Shown piece after piece: positions 45,800 through 56,479 of a stretch of DNA of 64,000 nucleotides. Made by a program: the position numbers and the translations under genes. Numbering within the stretch: position 1 is the stretch's first letter; each line of letters begins with the position of its first letter. Source of the DNA: Cochliopodium minus (taxonomy: Eukaryota; Discosea; Himatismenida; Cochliopodiidae); the NCBI GenBank assembly GCA_024220525.1, contig JAMYWO010000030.1, forward strand, positions 86,403 through 150,402, read 5' to 3'. The notes under the pieces were generated by a model. That model did not search any database and was not told where the DNA came from. It saw nothing but the letters and a program-made list of their open reading frames with translations.

Positions 45800-48121
45800 A
45801 TGTTCAAAAGAAATAATAAAGTCGCCAAAAGGGATAATTCTTTCAGATTTGAAGGTAAATATTTTCAATATATCCATATCTCTAAGTATCTCCAAAAAAA
45901 AAAAAAGATTTAGACCCAAGGATATTAACGACTGTAAAATGGAGTTTTTTTTTGATGTGTGGTGCAATAGTGATGACAATGATTGCTGAATATAGAGAAA
46001 TAGAAGAGCCAAAGTAAAAAAAATTCAAAAATTAGGTATAATATTGAGATTAACTACTATTTGTTAAAGAATTGGAGGGAAAGCAATAAATTCAAAGATT
46101 CATTTGCCCAAGAGATTAGAAGTATCAGAATGTTCATCATCTATCAATAAAAAAGACCCATTCAAATTAAATTATTCAAAGAATCTGATAAAGGGAAAAG
46201 TGAAAGTGATTGAATGGGATCCAGCCAAAGAAATTCCTATCAAAGATATAATTGAATATAGGTAAGATTAAAAAAAAAAAAAAAAAAAAATTTGAAAAAA
46301 AAAAGTTTAATAAAAAGATTCAAATTAAAAGAATAAAACATTCTTTGAACATTAAATTTCTTATTAATATTGATTAGATCATTAATTTCTTTAATTATTA
46401 CCTTTTAAGTAATATCCTTTAAATAATTTTAATAAAAAAGAGAACCAGTCATTATAAGAAATACAGTGATTTCGAAATGGAAAGCTTTAGAAAAGTGGAA
46501 AGACGAAAAATATTTGGCGGAACATTTAGGTTATTTGAAAGAAGTATTATATGGATGTAAACACACTTTCAGATACATAGACAATAACACTGATATTGCG
46601 AAATATAAAATCGAGAAAGGATCGGGAGTTTTTAATTCAATCAATTTATCGAATAATTACGTGAAAGAGGGGATGCACTCTGGTGCTTTCTTCGAAAAGA
46701 TTAGTCCCAAAAATATTCTACAAAAAAATAAGGAAGATAATAATTATTACTACTTCTATGGCAAGTTGCCTGAGTCTCTCAAAAGTGACATCAGTCCTTA
46801 TAATTCCATCTTCCTTGAAAATTCTGATAAGGAACAATTTGGTGGCTATATGTGGCTAAGTAGCATTGGTAAAAAAAAATTTATTTAAATTTTTATTTAT
46901 CGTCAAAATTAAATTTTATTTTTAAAAATTTTTTTATTTTTTTGTTCAAAAAATTTGGAATGAATTTCACACAAAATTTTTTTTTTTTTTTTGAAGGCAC
47001 AAGACCACCTATACATTGGGATGCAGATCACAACTTTTATGTGCATGTCTCTGGAGAAAAAAAGTGGATCTTTTATCCACCCACACAGAGCTGGAAACTT
47101 TATCCCTACAACAGACTCCATCCTTCATGGCACAAATCCCAAGTTGACACTGAGAATCCTTCTTTACAAATCTTTCCTCATTTCCAATCTGCTGAAGCAT
47201 ATGAAGCAGACTTGTTGCCAGGAGATGTAATTTTTATACTATTCTATTTTATTTTTTTATTTTTTATTTTAATTTTAAATTATTTATTTTTACTTTTTTT
47301 AATTTCTTATTCATTTTTATTATTCTTTTTTCATTTTCAAGCTCTTGTATTCTCCTCCTTATTATTGGCACCAACCAATTTCCATCACAAATTGTGTTTC
47401 TTTGGCTTTTTGGTCAGAGTTGGGCTCTTGGACATTCTCTCTCCAAGAAATTTTCTATCTCAAAAAAAAGTCATTTGAAGAAGAAAATTTCAATAATGTT
47501 CAAAAATTTTATGCTCTCAAATTGCACACAAGTAATTTTTTGGAATTCCAAAAAAAAAAAATCGAGTTTTATCTTCGAATTAATATAAATTTTTTTATTT
47601 TTTTCAATTTAATTTATTTCTGATTCCCATTATTTTTTTCAAAACAAATTTTTTTTTTGTTTATTTTTCATTTATTTTAAACATTAATATTAATTTTTTG
47701 TGAATTGATTTCCTTTGTCAAGAATCTTATTTTTTCTTTCAAAGTTCAACTTCTCAAAAATATTTATGGTGAAAATTTTAATGTGGCAGAGTACATGCAA
47801 CTTGTCATCAATACACGTTGGGCCACTCTTCTATCCGATTACATGAAGTTTGACTCTTGGAACGATTTTTCTTCTTTTTGTTCCATAAAAACTGTCGAAA
47901 ACTCTGAAGAAATCTTATTGAGAGTCAAGGAGGAAACTTCTTTGCTTTCAAAGAAGTTTGAAGAACTCCAATTGGGAATGAACACCCACCTGTCTTATTA
48001 CAAATCTATCAGGGATTTTGAACTTGTGGATTATCTAGAGAGAAAATTTTCTGAGGTTCTTGGTGTGGAAAATGTTATGTCTTTTATCAATTTTTGTTTT
48101 GAAGATGAATTTAATCAATAA
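45800..48121 (+). CDS. Membrane-anchored JmjC (cupin) dioxygenase
   Basis: About seven exons join in frame from ATG 45800. The short N-terminus is basic (MFKRNNKVAKRDNSFRFED). One transmembrane segment follows (WSFFLMCGAIVMTMIAEY), giving a signal-anchor layout with the rest lumenal or outside. Then comes a cupin_8/JmjC domain: REPVIIRNTV opening strand, the iron ligands in PPIHWDADHNFYVHV (HxD) and the distal His in YSPPYYWHQPIS, and the oxoglutarate-binding Lys candidate in GEKKWIF. JmjC proteins of this type hydroxylate proteins or nucleic acids with Fe(II) and 2-oxoglutarate. A long helical C-terminus (about 47745-48118) follows. All metal ligands are present, so activity is likely. The substrate is unknown; ER-located relatives such as JMJD8 exist. 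Confidence 0.78.
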
Positions 48122-48417
48122 AATTAATAAAAAAAATGGAAAAATTTGATTCAACAAATAAAAATTCAGATGTTGATATTAAACATTCTTTTGTATTATG
48201 ACTTTGAATAGCAACCAAAACGAGTAACAAAAAATTGGACAAAATAATAAAACTTATCAAAAAACAGGTTCAGTTTGGTTAACAGATATATTAACTTCAC
48301 AAGCTGTTTTAACATTCTTGATTTGTTGCAATAAGATAAACCACAAAACCAATTCATAAAATCATTATCTAGTTCAACTAGAGTACAAAAAAAAAAAAAT
48401 TTATTTTAATTTCTCTT

Positions 48418-50203
48418 TCAAAAATCAATTGTAAGCTTCCACAAGTGATCAAGGTATCCATCAGTATAATTCCCATTAGTACCTCCAAATACATAACAAA
48501 CAGATCGAGTAGATTGAACAGAGCAACTCATTCCTTTGAAAAATAAAAAAAAAGAGTGAAAAAAAAAAAAATAGTAAAAATATCTTTACCAGCGCCATAA
48601 AGTCCAAGTGGGTAGAATGGACCGTTGTTTTTAACAAGACCTGACCAAGTGTTTGTCTCTGAAAACCAAAAATGGCTGTCTGCCAAAAACTTGTCGGAAT
48701 ATCCTCCAAAAACGAAATATTTGTCCCCCAAAGCAAACACATTTTGTCCCTAAAAAATATTAAAAAAAATTGTTGTTTTTAATAAAAATAAAATAATAAA
48801 TCATTTAATTAAAGGAACAAAGAAATATATCAAAATAAAATAAAAGTTTAAAAGCTAACGGTTCTTTTTTCTGGTGAGAGGGAATTAGCTGGATTTTTGT
48901 TAGTCCATCTATTTAGTTTTGTGTCGAAAATATACAAATTTGGTTCACAATATCCTATTTTCCAAAAAAACTTGTAAAACCAATAATTTCATAACAAAAA
49001 AAAATTTTTACCCTTGAATCCTGTGTTGTAACTTTTGAAAAATAAAAATATAAAATAAAATATAAAAATTTAGAATTTTTCTGACCTAAAAAGACCTCCA
49101 AACAAAAATATTTTTTCTTGATTGTTTTCAGGGAAGACAGTCAAACCTTTATAAAAATAAAAAATAAAAAATAAAATAAAAACAAAAATTAAAAAATAAA
49201 AAATAAAAAAAAATAAAAAGAATTTTATTTACTCAAAAGACTTCTTGGTTGAGGAATTTCTCCTGTTTGAGTCACACTAATCCAGGTGTTATTTTGGATG
49301 TCATAATAAGAAAATCCAGGAATGAATCCACTAAAAAAAATTATTTTTATTTATTTTTTTATTTTTATTAATTTTAAATATTCAATTTAAAATTTAAATT
49401 ACTCTCCATCATTCCCTCCATACACATACATTCTGCCTTCTTTGGTTACAGTTGCAGCATGTTTGAATCTAAAGATGAAATTACATTATGAAAAAATCAT
49501 TGGTCATATTGAAAAAATTAAATTTTGAAAATAAAAAAACAAAAAAAAATAAATTAAAAATGCAAATAAAATAAAAAATAAAAATTAAATTGAAAATAAG
49601 ATCGTTACCTTGCTGCTATTGATCCTCTCGAAGGGGTGATTTGAGACCATTGATTTGTTTGAAAATTGTATCTGTAGAGCGTGTTAGTAAACCTAAAAAC
49701 ACAGTTTTTTTTTTGTTAAATAATTAATTCAAAAATTGGTTTATTACTCATATTCGATGCTGCTTCCACCTTTAGTTTGAATTTTTTTTAATTGATATAA
49801 ATTAAAATGAAATGTTGTGTTAAAAGAAATTTAATTTTTGTGAAATAATTATTTCAGTTTTTTTTGAAATCAATTTGAAATTTTTACCAAATACGTAAAG
49901 GGATTGTTGATAAAATACCCCAGATGCTTCCCTTCTTGCATATGAGGCTGGAGCATCAGGATGTTGGACCCATTTGGAAGAGGAGGAATCATAGACAAAG
50001 AGATCGTTGTGTAATTCAAAAGGGAATTCGCTTTTGATGCCACTGAAGATGATGAGATTGTTATTCCCATCTGATGCTGATGTGTACTCTGATCTTCCCT
50101 TTGGTTGGTTGGGATACCTCAATTCTTCAAAATCCACAGAGACACAGTTTATGTTGGAGATGATAAGAGTAAGAAGCAATATAAAGATGAAATTGGACTC
50201 CAT
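48418..50203 (-). CDS. Secreted kelch-repeat protein
   Basis: ATG 50203 opens a signal peptide (MESNFIFILLLTLIISNINC). Many short exons give about seven kelch blades: LIIFSGIKSE, SLYVFGGSSIEYE, RMYVYGGNDGES, IFLFGGLFS, NLYIFDTKLNRWT, YFVFGGYSDK and CYVFGGTNG, each with a following Trp in the fourth strand. The chain ends LDHLWKLTIDF before TGA at 48418-48420. Two internal exons are only about 22 nt (ending near 49755) and 20 nt (near 49010-49030); both are needed to keep frame and to complete GG motifs. There is no other domain, so the protein is a signal peptide plus propeller. Function unknown; extracellular galactose-oxidase-type propellers usually bind ligands. Confidence 0.78.
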
Positions 50204-50431
50204 TGTTCTTTCAAAACTTTGATTTTTTTTAATTTTTGTTTTTATTAAATTTGAAAATTCAAAAGAAATATAATCTCAAAAAAAAACAAAAACAAAGGAA
50301 AGTAATCTAAAAAAACTTCCGCAAAACCAACTTTGTAGAATAAATAAATTTTAAAAGAAAAATGTGAAAGAAAGATCATTGATCATTTGAAGAGTGAGTT
50401 TATTAATTGTGATATAATTGACGTTCTTTAC

Positions 50432-51565
50432 TTATTTGTCGAGGAATTCTCTTGTTGCAATCTTGATGGTATCTGCGACATCTTTGGTGGTGAAAGCGGT
50501 TGTGCGATCATGAATAAATAAAGGGTAATCGTTTCCTTCAGGCTCGGTCTTATCAGCAATGAAATAAATTTGTTCATATTCTTCCAAATAGCGAAGGCAG
50601 AAAGTTTTATCCCAACCCTTTGGAAAGATATCAAACCCAATTTGTCCACCAATCACATATTGCAAATTCCTAAAATGAAAAAGAATTAATTTGATTGTAT
50701 ACATAGGGATTAGGATGATATCACATATTGAATGAAAATAATAATTTTGAGATTTTGCAAAAATTAAAATATGAAAGATTTTCTCAAAATACCAATTTTT
50801 GAAGTGTTCTCTCATATCATTGACCATTTTTTTTCTTACTCCATATTTTTCATCATATTCAACCCAGATTGGGCGATCGATGGAATGTTCGAGATGACGA
50901 CCAGCAGGAGAGATATTAACTAATCCTGTACGAAAATCTACAAAAGTACCTCTTTTGATTGGAAGATCCAAATTTGCTATCAAAAAGATTAACATTTTGA
51001 CGGAAATTAAAAATTATTCTATTTTTTACCAATATAAATTAATACCCAATTCAAGATCTCATTCATTTCTTTGTTATTGAATTCTTCTGTGATTCTCTAA
51101 TTATTTTATTAGTTATTCCACCCAAAAAAAAAATAAATTTGCTCACCATTTCCTTGATCAATTTCTCACCTTTATATGCAACTAATCCATTCTCAGCAAA
51201 AACATAATCAAAATTTTTGAGAACTATTGAATATTCATTTTAATCATTGAAAACTTTTCTTTCTTTTTTTTATTTACCGTCATTTCCTAATTTTTCTTTA
51301 ATTCTATAAAGAGGACTCCCTCCAATCAATGCAATTGGTATTTTTTCACGCACTTTTTTGAGAAATTCTTTTGTATTTTCTAATACATTCTTTTTGACAA
51401 TTTAGATAATGATATAAGATTTTTTAAAAAATGGTTTTCATTTTATTCTTACTCCTCCATGATCAGCAATGGTTCCTATTTTTAGTTTTGTTAATTTTGA
51501 TTGTTATTGACACTTTATTTTTTGAACCCACCATCTATATCAAAAATTACAATTCTTTTGCTCAT
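50432..51565 (-). CDS. PMM: Phosphomannomutase
   Basis: Several exons join from ATG 51565 (MSKRIVIFDIDG, then GTIADHGG on a 23-nt exon). This HAD-family enzyme interconverts mannose-6-phosphate and mannose-1-phosphate for GDP-mannose and glycosylation, in the cytosol. The FDIDGT motif carries the nucleophile and acid/base aspartates. PMM-specific stretches are IALIGGSPLYRIKEKLGND, YVFAENGLVAYKGEKL, RGTFVDFRTGLVNISPAGR, IGGQIGFDIFPKGWDKTFCL and the C-terminal DKTEPEGNDYPLF. Length is about 250 residues, normal for eukaryotic PMM. In the C-terminal third the intron at about 50673-50793 separates the cap/core junction. Assignment is certain. Confidence 0.93.
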
Positions 51566-51906
51566 TTTAATGGTTTAATTTTTTAATTTATAAAAAGATG
51601 AATCAAATTTTTTATTTTTTTATATTCTTTATTTGGGAAATATTCAATTCTCAATAATTTTAGCTCATATCATGTGTTAATTTCTTTATGATAATTGATT
51701 GTTTTATCAAAAATAAATTTAATTTATAAAATTACAAATAAAAAAATTTCTTTGAGTTCTTTCGACAATTTATATATCATACGAACCATATCTTATTAAA
51801 TTCAGATATTATCCACTTCCAAATGGTTCCTTTGATTTTTACACTTCTTAAATTTTTGTCAGTTGAAATTAAATAAAAAAAATTGATATAAATAAGGAAT
51901 ATCCAT
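51566..51906. other. Divergent promoter region, no gene seen
   Basis: These 341 bp separate the phosphomannomutase start from the NmrA/acyl-CoA-ligase start. Both strands lack a convincing frame. TGATAA near 51689 and TTATCA near 51704 form a short inverted pair that could be chance in such AT-rich DNA. Confidence 0.4.
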
Positions 51907-54900
51907 ATGTTTGATATAGGTTTCTTCATCCATTTTACTTTCATACTTAAAATATTTTATCTTGAAAAATTTTATATTATTGCATATTTTTAACCAAATA
52001 ATTATATAAGCATCGAATGCTCGTGTTGTATCTTTGAAGAATGGAGAAAATCAATTGAAAAAAGTAATGGATCAAATCTTTAAATCAATTATAACACATG
52101 CAGAAGTTGGATTATATCATGCATCTTTGAAATTTGAGGGCGAATGGATATCAGATTTTGGAAATCAAGATATAATAAGAAAAAAGCTTATAAAACAAGA
52201 TATAACAGTTTTGAGGATGAGGAATATGTTGCTTGGTGATAATGAAATTCCTTTGGTTCGTTTTGATTTATATTGGGGAAACGAAAGACAAATGCCAAAA
52301 GATAAAGTAAATGAAATCCATAATTAGAAGATTTATAACTTTATTCAAAAGAATATAATGTTTATTATTTATTTTATTGCAATCAACATATCAATATATT
52401 TTATTTCCAAAATTTATCTTCAATAGAAGCTTCTTTGTATATTTCAATTTTATTCCTTTTAGCCCACAGATTATAAAAGAGTACTCATATTTGAAGGCCT
52501 CACACCACCTGGAACCGAAGCAATAAAAAATCTTCTCAAAACAACCAAATATAAAATAAGAGTGGTAATAAATCAAAATATCCCCACTGACTTTGATCAA
52601 TTGGGAGAGATAATGTCGGAGAAGAGAGTGGAATTGGTAACATTGAATTTTGATGATCCAATTTCCTTCTGCAAATCTTTTCGAGATGTACATTATGTAT
52701 TTTTTGCGCCACCAATAGAAAACAGAGAAATAATATGTGATCAAATTATCATCACCAGTACCAAATTTCATGTGGAGAAAATTTTGTTTTTATCTATTTT
52801 GGGATCCAACATCAATGAAGAGGGTGATGATTATGCCTCAACATATATTCGCCAAATTGGAAAGATAGAAGAGAACTTGAAAACCACTTTGCTCAATTAC
52901 ACCATTTTGAGACCTTTATTTTTTCAATTTGGCCCTTCTCTCTTGAAAATTTATGAGGATGGTATAGTGAAATATCCCAAGGAGAGGGCAAGTTTCATTT
53001 CAGTTGAGGATATTGGCAAATGCATCTCCAGAGTACTTTCCTTTGAGGGATATGAAAATCAAACTTATGATCTTACAGGCGCTCAAGTATTGGGTAAATT
53101 TTATCCTAAATTATAACTTATAAAGAGGATCAACATAGAAATTAAATTTATAAAATTTTAATTTTGTCAAATATATATTATTTATTTTATTATTATAGTT
53201 GATATTTAACAACATTTTTTACTAAACAAATTTAGATTTGAAAGAAATTGCTCATGTATTCAGTGAGAGATTTGATGATAGAAATGTCGATTATCAAGTG
53301 TTGAGCATTGAGGATGTGGAAGATAGAATGGAGGAACAAATGATAGATGAAAAGAAATCAAGAGAATGGATTTCTTTATTCAAAAAATTCAGCGAGATGG
53401 ATTGCGAGATAATCACCGAAGGTGTAAAACAGATAATGGGAAGAAATCCTTCAACATTTCATGCATGGTCTCAAAAAAATCAAAATCTCTTCGATGATAT
53501 CGATTCCAGAAACAAAATCGATGAGAATTCTATCCATCAAAGCTCTGTGCCTGTTTCAAGAAAATCTCTGAGGGAGCAAAAGAGGGAGGAGAAGGAAAAA
53601 AAGATCTTGGAGAAGGAATATCACGAATGGCTTGCATTCATCGAGAATCTCGAAGAAGAGGAAGAAAAAAAAAAGAAGAAAGAAGAACAAAAGAAGATCA
53701 ATCAAGAAAAGAAAGAAGAACAAAAGAGGCTCAAACAAGAAGAAAAAAAGAAGCTTGAGGAAGAAAAGCTCCAGAGAGAGTACAAAGAGTGGAAGGAGGC
53801 AGAAGAGTTGAAAGAAAAGCAACAAAAAGAGAAAGAGGAACAAAGGCTTAAAGAACAAGAAAAGAAAAAGCTCCATAAGAAAAAAAAGAGGCCCAACGAC
53901 CCCAAACCCTTGATCGAAATCAAATATAACGATCATAATCGTACGAGAGAAATCTCTCCTTTCGATAGTGAGTTTGGAGAAAATCAATTCCAAAATGGCC
54001 ATGGATTCGACGATAACAATCACAAAAAACAACTTCCCAACAAGAACAACAAAGTCGCTATCGAGAGAGTGATCACCGCGGAAGATATCATCCCCACCAG
54101 ATTCTTCAGAAACTCCACCAACTACGAAAAGACAGCAGCGTACCGCTACTACTCCCACAAAAAGCAAAGTTGGGTCTCCACAAATTGGTCCAGCTACAGA
54201 AAAAAAGTCGCCTCTGCGGCAGTAGGTCTCCTAAGCACCGGTGCTGAAATAGGCCAAAAATTCGCCATCTTTTGTTCCAACAGACCTGAATGGTCCATTG
54301 CTCATTTAGCTGCTTTGTCCTGTGGTCTCGTCAGTGTCCCTTTGCATAGTTCTTTTGCTGAGCATCAATATTTGGAAGTTTTGAACGACTCCACCCCCAG
54401 TTACATTCTGGTCGACTCTTTGAGGGACTTGAAGACTTTGACCACTCCCAACGTCCTCAGATTCATCCCCAAGTACATCATTTTCGTTGGCGACTTGGAG
54501 AATGAAGTCGGGAATAATGGATCTGTCATTTACGGTTGGAATAAACTCATTTCTAAGCCAGTAACTAACGGAAATTGGTAAAAAAAAAAAAATAATTTTT
54601 TTTATAACTCAAATATTTTCAAAGAAAAGATAATTGATTCAATCTTTTAGATAAACCTATAATTTTTATTTTTTATAATTTTTATCCTTTTTCTAATTGT
54701 TGATTTTTTAATCAAACCAAAAAAAAGGTATCAAAAACTCAATCTCATTCTCAATGAATTGAAAGCAGACAGCCTTTCCACCATTATTTATTCTCTCGAC
54801 GAGAGGCCATTGGGAAGAATGTTCACACACAGATCCTTGATTTCTTCTGTTGACGGCGTCTCTGACATGTTCGATTTTGAAAGTTCCGACGTCTCTTTGT

Positions 54901-56322
54901 CTCACATTAGTCTTGCTGATTCCAATGAGCAGCTCTTCACCATTTATCTTCCCATCAAGATCGGTTATGAGGTTTGTTACAACACCGTCATGGAAGATCT
55001 CCACAACAACATGAAGTCCATCCAACCCACCTTTCTCTACTCTGCTCCTAAGCTTTGGGAAAAGTTCTATGGGGCGATTCGTTCTCATGCAAAGGTTTTA
55101 ATTTTTTCTTATTTTTTTTTTGGATTTTTTCATTTTATTTTTTATTTTTTTAATTCATTTTATTTTTTTTATTTTCGAATTAATTTTTTTCAATATTTTC
55201 TTGTTTTTTTCCTTGTTTCTTACTTTCAAAACCCCTTTAGAATACCATCTCTCTCAAGAACCTCGAAAACAATGTCAAGCACGGCCTCAGACAATTTGTG
55301 GGCTGCCAAAAACTCAAGTTTTGCGTAGTTAACGGACAACTTCCTTTGCCCTTGTTGAGAACCTTTGAATCTTTAGTACCTAAACTTTTGAAAATTTTCA
55401 TTTTTTGATCTTTAAATTTTTTAATTCCTTAATTATTTTAATTTTTTATTAACTTTTATTTTTTTATTTTTCAACTGCAATTTTTAGGGAATCATTATTT
55501 GTGTTTCATATGGAGGTTTGGAATTCTCATCCATTGTCACTTGCAACACCCCCGAACATTACAAACAAGGAACCGTCGGACGTCCATTGAAGGGTTGCCA
55601 ACTTTCCATTTCCAAGCACGGAGAGATTCTAGTGAGGGGAGACATGTTGTTTACTGGTTATTACAAAAACCTCGAGGCTCGCAAGACTTTGTTCACAAAG
55701 GATGATTGGTACAAAACTGATGATATCGGCTCCATTGACGATAATCTCTTCCTCTCTTTCATCGCCGGTCGTGACGAACAGATTGTCACACAGAAAGGTA
55801 ACACCATCTTGCCTTTGCCAATTGAGAAACGTATCAAGACCCATCCACTTGTTGGTGATGCGATTGTAATTGGTAAATATTCTTTAACATTTAACTAGAT
55901 ATAATCTATCTATTTTAATATATCTTTTTCTTTTTGAATTATTTCTTTAACACATTTTTCTTAACATTGCAGGTAACAATAGACCTTTTTTAGTTGCTTT
56001 GGTTACTGTTGATCCCCAAGCCCTCAAAAAGATCGCAGCATCTAAAAACATGACTGTTACTGATGCTCTCAAAGACGAAAACACTAAAAAGAGAATCATC
56101 CAACATCTCACCAAGCACATTTACAACCACATCGAAGAAATCAACGAGAAAGGTCTCGAATGGCAACGTATTGTTGCTCATACCATCTTGCTCAAGGAGT
56201 TTTCTGTTATGGAGAGTGAACTTTTGCCTTCTTTGAAGTTAAATCGTACTTTCATTGAAGAGAAATACAAAGAGACCATTGAGACTATGTATTCTTCCAT
56301 TCTCAACAAAGAGAAAAATTAA
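51907..56322 (+). CDS. NmrA-like / coiled-coil / acyl-CoA-ligase-like fusion
   Basis: A 13-nt first exon (51907-51919) joins 52013-52308, a 100-residue N-terminal domain I do not recognise, which splices in phase to 52464. An NmrA-type atypical SDR follows: KRVLIFEGLTPPGTEAIKNL, NYTILRPLFFQFG, FISVEDIGKCISRVL and finally GRNPSTFHAWSQKN. Without any break in the 1.34-kb frame 53238-54581 comes a Lys/Glu coiled coil and then an AMP-binding domain of the long-chain acyl-CoA synthetase type (YRKKVASAAVGLLSTGAEIG, FCSNRPEWSIAHLAALSCGL, later GTVGRPLKG, GEILVRGDMLFTGYYKN, TDDIG, GRDEQI). The ATP P-loop motif YTSGTTGxPKG is replaced by YSLDERPLGRMF, and the C-terminal LKLKR reads LKLNR, so adenylation is doubtful. 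NmrA proteins sense NAD(P); a redox-gated lipid function is speculation. Confidence 0.75.
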
Positions 56323-56479
56323 TTATTTTTTTTTTTTTCAATTTCTTCAAAAAAAAACCAAAATGAAAGTCAAATTAAAATTATTTCAAAAAAAATTGGT
56401 ACCAACATAACAAAAGAGGGATTGATTATTCTTTCGAATTTTTTTTTTTTCAATTTCTTTGAAAATAAAAAAATTGGCC

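Noticed and set aside
48136-48417. Possible small gene after the JmjC stop (ATG 48136, MEKFDSTNKNSDVDIKHSF, then a TM-like stretch near 48270)
   Set aside because: No donor/acceptor pair joins the pieces in frame; treated as convergent 3' intergenic DNA.
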